Of a stretch of DNA of 61,867 nucleotides, positions 45,030-53,542 are shown in pieces. The notes below the pieces were generated by a model. That model was not told the origin of the DNA and searched no databases. It worked only from the letters and a program-made list of their open reading frames with translations. Numbering within the stretch: position 1 is the stretch's first letter; every line of letters begins with the position of its first letter. The stretch is from Lachnospiraceae bacterium (GTDB lineage Bacteria > Bacillota > Clostridia > Lachnospirales > Lachnospiraceae), in contig JAGBKB010000068.1 in assembly GCA_017934175.1 (NCBI GenBank), positions 1-61,867 of the forward strand, written 5' to 3'. The translations under genes and the position numbers were made by a program.

Positions 45030-46988
45030 ATGACTAATGATGATGGAAAAAAAAGAATTGTAAGTAATGAGATTGATTTTAATGAACTTGCTGATTATTC
45101 AACTGAAGATGAGAATTTATCTTCGGTTGTTAGTGATGCTTCGTTAGCGGGAGCTGCAACACAGGCAGGCATACAAGTAAAAAGCCTTCAGTTTGCTATG
45201 GATAATTATGCAAATGCTATGAATCAAGCTGCTATAGCTAAGTCTACAGGACTGCCAGTGGTGACTCCAACACAACAGTATAAGGGTTTTGCCGCAGAAG
45301 AATATTTTAAACATACTTTAAAAATCAATGCACTTGCAAAAGGTGAGTTTGACTGGAAGATTGGTGTTTATACAAAAGGACAGATGCCAGGCGGCACTGT
45401 CCTTTCTGGTACTGATATGAAGACGGACCTTTCCATTTGGACAAGAGAGCATCCTTGGGACAAACCAATGAGAACGGTAGATTATCAGTCCAAAATTCAT
45501 AATAAAGCATCTTCATATGCCAAAGACATGAATAACCCACAGTATCAGGATGTACAGTTTGTTGGCGGAGCAGGGCAGGGTGTAAATGATACGGTAAAAG
45601 TTAACATTGGAAGAAAATCTATTACTTCTGATTCAATAACACCAGAGGAAGCAGCTGAGTTAGCTGAACAGATGAAAACTCAGTCAACACCAGAATATTC
45701 AAAAAGACAAGAGAAATTTGATGAGCTGAATAAAGTGAACCTTGGTAGAGCAGTTATGGCAGGAGCAACTACAGGTTTTATTCTTACCACAATTCAGGAA
45801 GTTGTCGGGGTGATTAAGAATTCAAAGGATTTATCTGAAGATCAGTTTGTTCAAAGTATTGAGCATATTATGTGTGGAACGGTTGAAGGTGGAGTGCGCG
45901 GAGGTGCAATTGTTGGATCAGTTCAACTATTTGGGAAGATGCTTGGAAAAGAAGTGGCTGCAAATTCAATAGAAGCTATTCCAATTATGTCAACTGCAAA
46001 TGTGGCTGTAGATTTTGCTAAAGATTTATATAAGTGTTTTGTAACACAAACAATAGATACCGATGATCTTCTTTGTAGCACCATAAATAATACTTTTTCA
46101 TCTGCTGCAGGGTTTGGTGGTGCGTGGGTTGGTGGTCAAGCATTTATACAAGGAATGAAGTTATTTACGTCTGCAAAAGCTGCAGCTGAAACTGGAGCTG
46201 CCATTGGATCTAGTTTGGGGCCAATTGGCACTGTGGTGGGTTCAGTGGTTGGTGGAATTGTAATTGGAATTGGTGCAAATTCTATTATTGATGTTGCTAA
46301 TAAGGATGCTTCAGAGGCTTTCAATGAATGCATAGCAGAAATTAATTCGCATATTGAGTTAAGTGGGGTTGAAAAACTATATTATTTTGCTGATTCCATG
46401 GAGAGCATATCTGAGTTTAGATTGTCTTTTAAAAATCTTTTGCCTTGTTATAATTTAATTTCGGATCTTAAAGAATATAACCTAAGAAAGAAAGCAATAA
46501 AAAATATTAAAAATATGTTAAAAGATAATTTGAATAAAATAGATATAGAAAAGCAAAAAGAACTGAAAAAAATGGAAACTTTATATCAAAATAGAATAAA
46601 TGAACTTAAAAATAGTTTTGCTGAGCAAAGATTAGTAATGCAAGACAATTTCAAAGAATCGGTTAATATAGATGTCGCTAATTCATATATGCAGTATATT
46701 GGTATGTACGAGGTTTATGAAGGAAATGCAAATTCTTTAATCAGGGAACTTGAAGATAGAAAGGTAGAGCATTCATCCGTGCTTGATTATATGCGACACA
46801 GAAACGAAGTTAATGAGCAATTAAAAAATACTCTCCATGAATTAATGGAGGACGGAGATGTTGATTTATTAATGCCTTTTATTGATAAGGTTACATGGTT
46901 TATTCAACAAGATGAATTAATGATCGGGCGTCAATATATATCGTTTGATGAAGCTCTATACCTTGTGGATGGAGGTGAATCTTTATGA
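45030..46988 (+). CDS. Putative nuclease-like, glycine-zipper membrane effector (system gene A)
   Basis: About 652 residues. The N-terminal region (nt 45280-45600) has GFAAEEYFKHTLKINALAKG, then TDLSIW and VDYQSKIHNKASSYAK, a D-x(n)-QXK pattern that could be a PD-(D/E)XK-type fold with Gln in place of the usual Glu. Hydrophobic glycine-rich segments follow (about 45745-45810, 45880-45950 and 46100-46290), including a glycine zipper (GAAIGSSLGPIGTVVGSVVGG), so it may insert in membranes. The last third is coiled coil. ATGA overlap joins it to the next gene. The ATG at 45030 has no ribosome site; a TTG at 45018 is an alternative. Function is inferred only from these features. Confidence 0.6.
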   Translation: MTNDDGKKRIVSNEIDFNELADYSTEDENLSSVVSDASLAGAATQAGIQVKSLQFAMDNYANAMNQAAIAKSTGLPVVTPTQQYKGFAAEEYFKHTLKINALAKGEFDWKIGVYTKGQMPGGTVLSGTDMKTDLSIWTREHPWDKPMRTVDYQSKIHNKASSYAKDMNNPQYQDVQFVGGAGQGVNDTVKVNIGRKSITSDSITPEEAAELAEQMKTQSTPEYSKRQEKFDELNKVNLGRAVMAGATTGFILTTIQEVVGVIKNSKDLSEDQFVQSIEHIMCGTVEGGVRGGAIVGSVQLFGKMLGKEVAANSIEAIPIMSTANVAVDFAKDLYKCFVTQTIDTDDLLCSTINNTFSSAAGFGGAWVGGQAFIQGMKLFTSAKAAAETGAAIGSSLGPIGTVVGSVVGGIVIGIGANSIIDVANKDASEAFNECIAEINSHIELSGVEKLYYFADSMESISEFRLSFKNLLPCYNLISDLKEYNLRKKAIKNIKNMLKDNLNKIDIEKQKELKKMETLYQNRINELKNSFAEQRLVMQDNFKESVNIDVANSYMQYIGMYEVYEGNANSLIRELEDRKVEHSSVLDYMRHRNEVNEQLKNTLHELMEDGDVDLLMPFIDKVTWFIQQDELMIGRQYISFDEALYLVDGGESL

Positions 46989-48652
46989 GCGCATGGGATT
47001 ATGTAATGCCTCACAGACTTTTAATAAACAAGTCTCTTCGAAAAGCAGCAGAAGATCTACATGCTCGTTTAGATGAATACCAAATAGAATATGATGGGCA
47101 ATTAGAAAAGTGTCTAGAGGAATTAAAAAGAGTTGAGGGCGAGTATCAAGAAAAATGTATTAAGTATAATAATTCTTTAGAAGAGGAATTACAGAAAGAG
47201 AGAAGTATTCTTGAATCTGTGGCACAGGATATTACATCATATGTAGATGAATATTTACATCGGAATTGCTTATTTCAAATGCGTGATATAAAAAGGAAGC
47301 AAATTAAAATACTTAAAGAAGATAATAGCTTTCTTAGTAGCCAAATGGTTCTTATTAGTAGGGAAGTAGATTATTTTAGGAAAATACAGAATGAGTTAAC
47401 ATCATTTACTGATGTAAAAGATATTATCAAGCTTATTTCGTTATCAGGATATGAAATTAACTCTGCTGAAAATGACAATGCAAAAGATTTGTTAGATAAA
47501 GTGTCTCAAGCAATTTCAAATTGTGAGTGTGACCAGAATAATGAGAGGTTTGCTTTAGTTCGCTTGAAAGGAATTATTCAAGAAAGATCTGAATATCTTC
47601 CTGCTATAAAATATATATCATGGGTTATTCAACAAAAGATCCAGTTTAGCAGACAGATTTCTGATAAAAGGAAAAGTATACGAGATGCACAAAAAGATAT
47701 TTGGCAAGAGATTGGGCAGATTGAAAATGGTATAGTGGGAATAAATAAAACATTGGAGGAAATAGCTTGGAGGATACGTTATTATTGGGCTAGACCAATC
47801 ACATATTTAAATGCAGATATTTCTTATGCGTATAAAGAGAAAAACGTGATTGAAAATAAGCTTAGTGTTGTAGGTGAAGAATTGCATAATATGGCAAGTA
47901 GACATTCTGATGATCAGGACAGATGGAATAAATTAGATATTGAACGCATAGAACTTTTGCTAGAAAATAGTTCTTTAAAGATTAATATTTTATCTAATAA
48001 AAATGAGCGAAAGCAATGGCTTGCGAGGATGAACTATATATTTCAATTATGCAAAAAGTACAAAACACCTTTAATTCGGAAAGAAAAAAAAGAGACAGAT
48101 GAAGAGAGAATAATTGATCAAAGGCTTACTGAATTAGCATTGATTCGTGATAAAGGAATTGCAGAAGCTAAAGAAAAGTATAATAAAAAGCGGTTAAAGA
48201 TTATGGCAAGATATTATGAAGAACATACTATAATGGAGTTTAAGTTGATTTCACTTGAGAAAGAAAAGCAGGAACTTGAAAATGAATATAAAAAAATATC
48301 ATTTGATGTTTTCAATGCCGAATTAAAAGCAATGAAAATATACGACGAAGATAATCGTTTTTTATTGGTAAAAATATTTAATAAAACTTCTGAATTTAAG
48401 GCAGCACAAAAGAATAAACTATCATTGAAAAATAAACTTTTGGCAATTAAGAAAGAAAAATTGAAAACAGAGACAAAAGTGCTTGAAATGAATGAAAAGC
48501 TTGAAGAGTTAGATAAGAACTATAAAAAAGAGCTAAAAAAATGTGTTTTAGTTGTGTCAAGACCGACAAAAGATGAAAGCTATGAAGAGGAAAAATTGAT
48601 TTATAGAAAGAGAGAAATAATGGAAAGATGTAAAAAAGGGGGGTCATATTGA
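46985..48652 (+). CDS. Long coiled-coil protein (system gene B)
   Basis: 555 residues, nearly all predicted coiled coil (about 35-150, 215-260 and 370-530), with no Walker A or other catalytic motif. A central segment (LPAIKYISWVIQQKIQFSRQ, about residue 205) resembles a segment near the end of protein A (MPFIDKVTWFIQQDELMIGRQ). It may be a structural or sensor partner of protein A. It overlaps gene A by 4 bp (ATGA) and gene C by 4 bp (TTGA), so the stoichiometry is probably set by coupling. Confidence 0.65.
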   Translation: MSAWDYVMPHRLLINKSLRKAAEDLHARLDEYQIEYDGQLEKCLEELKRVEGEYQEKCIKYNNSLEEELQKERSILESVAQDITSYVDEYLHRNCLFQMRDIKRKQIKILKEDNSFLSSQMVLISREVDYFRKIQNELTSFTDVKDIIKLISLSGYEINSAENDNAKDLLDKVSQAISNCECDQNNERFALVRLKGIIQERSEYLPAIKYISWVIQQKIQFSRQISDKRKSIRDAQKDIWQEIGQIENGIVGINKTLEEIAWRIRYYWARPITYLNADISYAYKEKNVIENKLSVVGEELHNMASRHSDDQDRWNKLDIERIELLLENSSLKINILSNKNERKQWLARMNYIFQLCKKYKTPLIRKEKKETDEERIIDQRLTELALIRDKGIAEAKEKYNKKRLKIMARYYEEHTIMEFKLISLEKEKQELENEYKKISFDVFNAELKAMKIYDEDNRFLLVKIFNKTSEFKAAQKNKLSLKNKLLAIKKEKLKTETKVLEMNEKLEELDKNYKKELKKCVLVVSRPTKDESYEEEKLIYRKREIMERCKKGGSY

Positions 48653-49134
48653 AAACAAGGATAGATTTCACCTTAAACAGTCAATTCGGCATTGTTGAAA
48701 AAATTATATTTAGGCTTGTTCTTAATGGATTTATAGATGTAAAGGAAATTGTAAAAGCACTTCCTTTGTTTTCAGATTTCGTGATAGCAAACGGAATAAG
48801 GAATTTAGTAAACCATCAGATATTGACCGCTAATATAGGAACTAGTAAGCTTTCTTTGTCTGAGCCATTAATTGCAATTATTGATAAGTGTATGGAGAAT
48901 GCATATGAAATTAATGTCCCAGTCGAATTGGAAAACTATATTAAAGGAAGTGGATTGTTGATTTCCGGTATCACAAATAGTCTTATAGATGATGAAAGAC
49001 AATCTCTAAAAGATGCAACACAGTTTGTAAAAAAAGCAATGCTATTTGAGCTACTACCGGGTGTAAATCTTGATATGTATATAAACATAATAGACTTTAT
49101 ACTATACGAAGAGCGAGGTGACCAACATGAATAA
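48649..49134 (+). CDS. Small winged-helix-like protein (system gene C)
   Basis: 161 residues starting at a TTG that overlaps the previous stop and has a GGGGGG ribosome site 7 bp upstream. The first 75 residues (GIVEKIIFRLVLNGFIDVKE, then IRNLVNHQILTANI and LSLSEPLIAII) have the helix-helix-beta hairpin rhythm of a winged helix. The rest is helical. It may be the adaptor that links the helicase to the A-B pair. No family is recognised. Confidence 0.6.
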   Translation: MKTRIDFTLNSQFGIVEKIIFRLVLNGFIDVKEIVKALPLFSDFVIANGIRNLVNHQILTANIGTSKLSLSEPLIAIIDKCMENAYEINVPVELENYIKGSGLLISGITNSLIDDERQSLKDATQFVKKAMLFELLPGVNLDMYINIIDFILYEERGDQHE

Positions 49135-50623
49135 GCAATTATGGATAGATCACCTTACAAGCTGGAAAACATTTTTAAATGAAAGAATTTCTCTGACAGA
49201 TGATGTTGGTGAAAGAATAAAATGTGAACGCCAAATTAAGACTATTGAGAGGGTGAGATGTGGTGCGGTACTAAATCCGAATCTTTTATTTGAGTTTATT
49301 TCTCCATCATCTAACGAATTAGAAGAAGCGCCATGTGAGAAGTTTAATTTTAATCTGAATGATTCGCAGAAGAAGGCTATAAAACTTGCACTTGGAAAGA
49401 ACGATCTGTTATTGGTACAAGGCCCACCAGGTACCGGAAAAACACAGGTTATTGCTGAAACGTGTCTTCAACTTTTATCAATGAATCCAGGACTTCGTAT
49501 TTTGGTTTGTTCGGAAACGCATGTTGCTGTTAACAACCTACTTTCAAGAATAGCTCACTATTGTAAAGGGATTAGAATTGTGCGCATTCGTGACAAGGAG
49601 AATGATGACATCGTTGATGAGCTTTCTCCAGAAATGATAATCAATTCATATTTGGAATGGGCGTCAAAGAACATTCAGAATAAGGATGCTTATAATATTA
49701 TTGAAGAAGAAATTAAAGAATCAATTTTAAATAATCAAAAAAAGAAAAATCAAGTTGAGAAGGCATTGGCCCTTTCTGCAAATATTGTGGGGATGACTTG
49801 TAATAGAGCCGCCGCATATGATTTTAGAGATAGGACAGAAATGTTCGATGTTGCAATTATTGATGAGGTTTGCAAGGCAACTTTACCAGAGATTCTATCA
49901 CCACTTATAATTTCAAAGAAAGCTATACTACTTGGCGATCCTAAGCAGTTGCCACCTGTTTTTTGCTCTGAAGAGCAAGAAATTATAAATAGTATTCAGA
50001 ACTGTAATTTAAATCGTTTTATGTATATAGACTCTCTATTTGCCGAAAGTAAAAATGTTTCACTGCTAGACACGCAGTATCGTATGTCAAATCAAATTGG
50101 TAGTATTATATCAGATTTGTTTTATAATGGTTCCTTGAAAAATGGTAGAAATGAAGATGTTGAGGATGGATTAACTTGGATTACATATAGCCCATCAAAA
50201 GATTGGCCTATATCAATAGAAGAACTATCGGAAAAACCCAAGATCTATAATGAGGATGAGTGCAAAATAATTGCTGATTTGTTGAAGCGGATTATCCACA
50301 TGAGCAATCAAAATACATCAGTTGCTGTAATTGCCCCATATCGTGCTCAGACATCACTCTTACGCAGAGTGTGCGTTGGTTCAGCTCGTGTTAAAATAGA
50401 TACGGTAGATGGTTTTCAAGGAAAGGAAAGTGACATTGTGATTTTTTCAGTTACTAGAACTAAAGGTTCGTATAGGTTTTTAGCAGATGACAGACGAATA
50501 AATGTGGCACTATCGCGAGCAAAAAATAAAATTTATATTGTTGGTAATAAAGAATATGCTGAGAAAGAGACAATTTTAAAAAAAATTATAGACAGGTGCA
50601 ATATAGTAGAAAGTATTAAATAA
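49127..50623 (+). CDS. UPF1-like SF1 helicase (system gene D)
   Basis: 498 residues with all superfamily-1 motifs: Q-like NDSQKKAIKLAL, I GPPGTGKT (about 103-110), Ia ETHVAVNNLL, II DEVCKA, III GDPKQLPP, IV QYRM, V TVDGFQGKESDIVIFSVTR and VI RRINVALSRAKNKIYIVG. This is the compact COG1112/UPF1-like class that unwinds RNA or DNA with 5'-3' polarity in known members. I start at the ATG at 49127 with AGGTG upstream; it overlaps gene C by 8 bp. All catalytic residues are intact, so it is the likely motor of the system. Confidence 0.88.
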   Translation: MNKQLWIDHLTSWKTFLNERISLTDDVGERIKCERQIKTIERVRCGAVLNPNLLFEFISPSSNELEEAPCEKFNFNLNDSQKKAIKLALGKNDLLLVQGPPGTGKTQVIAETCLQLLSMNPGLRILVCSETHVAVNNLLSRIAHYCKGIRIVRIRDKENDDIVDELSPEMIINSYLEWASKNIQNKDAYNIIEEEIKESILNNQKKKNQVEKALALSANIVGMTCNRAAAYDFRDRTEMFDVAIIDEVCKATLPEILSPLIISKKAILLGDPKQLPPVFCSEEQEIINSIQNCNLNRFMYIDSLFAESKNVSLLDTQYRMSNQIGSIISDLFYNGSLKNGRNEDVEDGLTWITYSPSKDWPISIEELSEKPKIYNEDECKIIADLLKRIIHMSNQNTSVAVIAPYRAQTSLLRRVCVGSARVKIDTVDGFQGKESDIVIFSVTRTKGSYRFLADDRRINVALSRAKNKIYIVGNKEYAEKETILKKIIDRCNIVESIK

Positions 50624-50811
50624 TTTGGTTGCAATAGAAAAAACATAAGAGCCAAATTAAAAACATTAAAGTTTTTGTTTTAAGAAATTATTTTGTATAT
50701 TTTGAAACCAATATAAATAATAATAATAATATTAGGAGCAACATACAATATATTCAAAAGAAATACTTAAATATAAAGATGTTTAAAAATATTATATATG
50801 GAGAAAAATTA

Positions 50812-51909
50812 ATGAACGAATTAAAACAAAGTAATAACAATAACATTGAAAATGTAAGTTTTACATTAAGTGAATGTAAAGAAAACCAAGATTTGTCAAA
50901 TAAGACTAAGATTAAACTAAGTGATGTTGGTGCATTAGCTGAGATTGTTAAAGTTGGTATAGAAACTGTTGGAAACATAGCTGGCCAAGGTGGGTCCGGT
51001 TTATATTATGTTAATACGTATGGAGGAAAGTTGTGCTATAGCTCAATGAAAAATAGTTATATAGGCGCAACATTTCTTCAAAATGGGGATATGGCTCAAG
51101 CAGCACCTAATCCAGTTGTTTTGAATCCTATTGAGTTATGCTCATCAATATCAAATATTGCACTGCAAGTATAATTAGATGAGATTTCTAAAAAGATTGA
51201 TAAGGCATTAAAATGTTTTGAAGAAAATGACAAAGCGAGTCTTAAAGGTGGATTTAAAAAGCAAATTGATATAATGCAAAAGTATGAAGATAGAAAAGAT
51301 GATGATAAATTAATTAGCAATGATATTACAAGAGTCTATAAATATAATGATCTTGCTGATGATATAAAAATTAAATATATTGATAAAATAAATGATATAA
51401 TTGATAATCCATCAAAATGGAGCAATAAAAAAGGGTTTGATGAAATAAAGAAATATTTCAATATTGTTTTGCAATCTATGTCATTACAAGGGTTAGCTGT
51501 ATATATGGTTACTATTCTTGAAAAGAAGTTTGATGATAAATATTTGCAAAAAGTTAAAACCAATTTGCAAAATGAGTTTGATGAAGTTTTAGAGATATAT
51601 AATAAATGTTTAAATTTTATTAGTGATTGCATTGATAAAGATTGGTATGAAAAGTTGGGTGATTTTTTAGATTCTTCGGCAGAACGAACTATCATATTTG
51701 ATGGGTCTTTGATAAATAAAGGCGCAGCTTATTTATTTAAAAAAATTCATGGAAATATCAAAAATAATGATAGAGAAAAGTATTTAGCATATTTTGATGA
51801 CAAAGGAAGACCAGTGCAATTTGAGTATATTGACAAAATAGATAATTTAAATATGCTTTATAATCAACCTATAAATATGTTGGTGGATAGCGAATATTTG
51901 TATTTATAA
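50812..51909 (+). pseudogene. Gene interrupted by a single in-frame TAA
   Basis: Two ORFs (50812-51174 and 51175-51909) lie in the same frame and are separated only by one TAA at 51172-51174 (IALQV, stop, LDEISKKIDKALKCFEE). Together they would encode about 365 residues: a Gly-rich N-terminal segment (GALAEIVKVGIETVGNIAGQ), then YVNTYGGKLCYSS and LNPIELCSSISN, and a long helical C-terminal half. The layout resembles a hypothetical-protein family that I recall from Lachnospiraceae accessory loci, with no known function. The start at 50812 has GGAG 9 bp upstream. It may be dead or read through. Confidence 0.7.
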
Positions 51910-51942
51910 ATAGTGTTATTGTGTAGTATTGTTTAATTGTAT

Positions 51943-51966
51943 TGGTGGGTCCCTCCCACCATTTTT
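51943..51966 (+). terminator. Terminator before hicAB
   Basis: Stem TGGTGGG/CCCACCA with a 5-base loop and five Ts. A near copy (GGTGGGG-TCC-TCCCGCC) follows hicB at 52653-52676. Confidence 0.8.
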
Positions 51967-51986
51967 AATTCACAAAAAGTACATCA

Positions 51987-52021
51987 TTGACAAATATAAT
52001 AATATTTGTTAAAATGACAAT
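51987..52021 (+). promoter_or_regulatory. Leaderless promoter-operator of hicAB
   Basis: TTGACA (51987-51992), 17 bp and TAAAAT (52010-52015), with the ATG seven bases after the -10. A perfect inverted repeat ACAAATAT-AATA-ATATTTGT (51990-52009) fills the spacer and is the probable HicB operator. The same sequence, slightly decayed, precedes the dead copy at 37653. Confidence 0.88.
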
Positions 52022-52222
52022 ATGAATTCCATAAGTTCAAAAGAAATAATAAAAGGTTTGAAAGATGATGGTTGGGTTGAAGTTAGAGTATCTGGCAGTC
52101 ATCATCAGTTTAAGCATCCTACAAAGAAGGGTACTGTAACAGTAAAAGATCCAGATAAAGATGTTCCAAAAGCAACTGTGAAATCAATAGAAAGGCAATC
52201 TGGAGTTAAATTTTTGAGGTAA
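52022..52222 (+). CDS. hicA: HicA mRNA interferase toxin
   Basis: 66 residues of the double-stranded RNA-binding-like HicA fold: KEIIKGLKDDGWVEVRVSGSHHQFKHP carries the catalytic His within GSHHQF. It cleaves mRNA independently of the ribosome in characterised members. There is no ribosome site; the mRNA is predicted leaderless. It is 4 bp upstream of hicB. Confidence 0.92.
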   Translation: MNSISSKEIIKGLKDDGWVEVRVSGSHHQFKHPTKKGTVTVKDPDKDVPKATVKSIERQSGVKFLR

Positions 52223-52226
52223 GAAT

Positions 52227-52631
52227 ATGAAAAAAGATATGTATATTTTCCCAGCAATTATAGGTAAAGAGAAAAATGAAAAAGAGTATAGTGTGTATTT
52301 CCCAGATTTAGATGTGGCAACATCTGGTGTAGATGAAGCTGATGCATTTGAATCCGCAAGAGAGTTACTTGGTCTTGTTATATATGGAAAAGAGCAAGAC
52401 AAAGAAAAGATTCCTAAACCTTCTAAGATTGAATCATTAAAGATAGGCAAAAATGAATATACTATATTAGTTGATGTGTATATGCCATCTATTCGTTTAG
52501 CAGAGAACTCAAAAGCAGTGAATAGAACGGTAACATTGCCGGCTTGGCTAAATGCACTTGCAATATCAAAAAACTTTAATTTTTCACTAACATTGCAAGA
52601 GGCATTAAAGGAAAAACTGAAAGTTGTGTAA
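52227..52631 (+). CDS. hicB: HicB antitoxin
   Basis: 134 residues. A partial RNase H-like N-terminal domain (YIFPAIIGKEKNEKEYSVYF, then DLDVATSGVDEADAFESARE) binds HicA, and a C-terminal ribbon-helix-helix-like segment (NRTVTLPAWLNALAISKNFN, then LQEALKEKL) binds the operator. It is complete, unlike the 63-residue copy at 37780. It should repress the promoter at 51987 and perhaps the similar one at 37653. Confidence 0.92.
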   Translation: MKKDMYIFPAIIGKEKNEKEYSVYFPDLDVATSGVDEADAFESARELLGLVIYGKEQDKEKIPKPSKIESLKIGKNEYTILVDVYMPSIRLAENSKAVNRTVTLPAWLNALAISKNFNFSLTLQEALKEKLKVV

Positions 52632-52652
52632 TGAATAATAGGAAATGTATTT

Positions 52653-52676
52653 GGTGGGGTCCTCCCGCCATTTTTA
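52653..52676 (+). terminator. Terminator after hicB
   Basis: Stem GGTGGGG/TCCCGCC with a five-T run. It closely resembles the hairpin at 51943-51966, so hicAB is flanked by two copies. Confidence 0.75.
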
Positions 52677-52705
52677 TTGGGCATAATTTAGCGAAATACT
52701 TGTTG

Positions 52706-52740
52706 TTGACATAATACAATTATTGTAATATAATTGTATT
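52706..52740 (+). promoter_or_regulatory. Promoter-operator of relB-PIN pair
   Basis: TTGACA (52706-52711), 17 bp and TATAAT (52729-52734). Perfect 11-bp inverted repeats AATACAATTAT (52713-52723) and ATAATTGTATT (52730-52740) cover the spacer and -10. A leader of about 120 nt follows, with AAAGGAG before the ATG at 52861. Confidence 0.88.
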
Positions 52741-52860
52741 ACATGTTATATGTCTTAACTTATCTTAATATATTTGTAAAATACATACTAAAATATGAAA
52801 ACAAGCATATATTATTTACATTTCTGGAATAAAAATATATAAAAAAAGGAGCTTTCAAAT

Positions 52861-53136
52861 ATGTCAATGGAATCAGTAGTTCAAATCCGTATGGATACGG
52901 AAATGAAGAATGCGGCAGAAGAATTATATAAGGAGCTTGGCACAAGTTTTGCTGAGGCGGTTAGAATGTTTGCAAAGAAAAGTATAGACGAGCAAGCAAT
53001 GCCATTTTCAGTCAAGAAAATAAAAAGTCATAAGGCTTATGGATCTTTAAGTAAATACGCAAATAAAAAGATCGCAAGCGAAGAGCGAGACATAATAGCA
53101 AAGGCTATGGTGGAAAAATATGTTAAAAATAATTGA
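52861..53136 (+). CDS. RelB/DinJ-family antitoxin of PIN toxin
   Basis: 91 residues. The N-terminal ribbon-helix-helix (VVQIRMDTEMKNAAEELYKE, then TSFAEAVRMFAKKSI) matches the RelB/DinJ family, and the C-terminal part is the toxin-binding tail. It overlaps the PIN gene by 17 bp. Pairing with a PIN-domain RNase rather than a RelE-type toxin is a mixed arrangement. Confidence 0.82.
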   Translation: MSMESVVQIRMDTEMKNAAEELYKELGTSFAEAVRMFAKKSIDEQAMPFSVKKIKSHKAYGSLSKYANKKIASEERDIIAKAMVEKYVKNN

Positions 53137-53485
53137 TACAAATTATGCTTTGAGATATTTAATTCAAGATGATATTGAAAAAGCAAAAGTTGCAAGAGAT
53201 ATAATTAGTGAAGGAGCATATATTTTACCAGAGTCACTTGTTGAAATTGTCTATGTGCTGCAAAAGGGATATAATGTAAATAGGAAAGAAATCGGATATG
53301 CTTTACTTGACTTATTGCTAGATGTTGATATATTTGACAAAGTGTTTTATGAAGATGCAATAAAAATATATAGAGACAATAAATTAGATTATGTGGACTG
53401 CTTGCTTTTAGCTCGACATAAACTTTTTAATGATAAAATATTTACTTTTGATGTGGCAGTAAATAAAAAATGCATAAAATATTGA
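53120..53485 (+). CDS. PIN-domain (VapC-like) toxin
   Basis: 121 residues with the four acidic PIN residues: Asp in IIDTNYALRYL, Glu in LPESLVEIVYVL, Asp in DYVDCLLLA and Asp near FTFDVAV. Such metal-dependent RNases cut tRNA or rRNA in known VapC toxins. It overlaps the upstream antitoxin, as expected for a coupled pair. Confidence 0.85.
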   Translation: MLKIIDTNYALRYLIQDDIEKAKVARDIISEGAYILPESLVEIVYVLQKGYNVNRKEIGYALLDLLLDVDIFDKVFYEDAIKIYRDNKLDYVDCLLLARHKLFNDKIFTFDVAVNKKCIKY

Positions 53486-53511
53486 CTTTTTTTAATATTT
53501 CGATTAAAATA
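53483..53511 (+). promoter_or_regulatory. Promoter of ATPase copy 3
   Basis: TTGACT followed by 17 bp and TAAAAT, close to the PIN stop codon. A CGATT/AATCG inverted repeat lies across the -10 and the start region. A short leader with GGAGG precedes the ATG at 53543. Confidence 0.65.
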
Positions 53512-53542
53512 AGATTGAATCGTATTTTCATCGGAGGTGACG

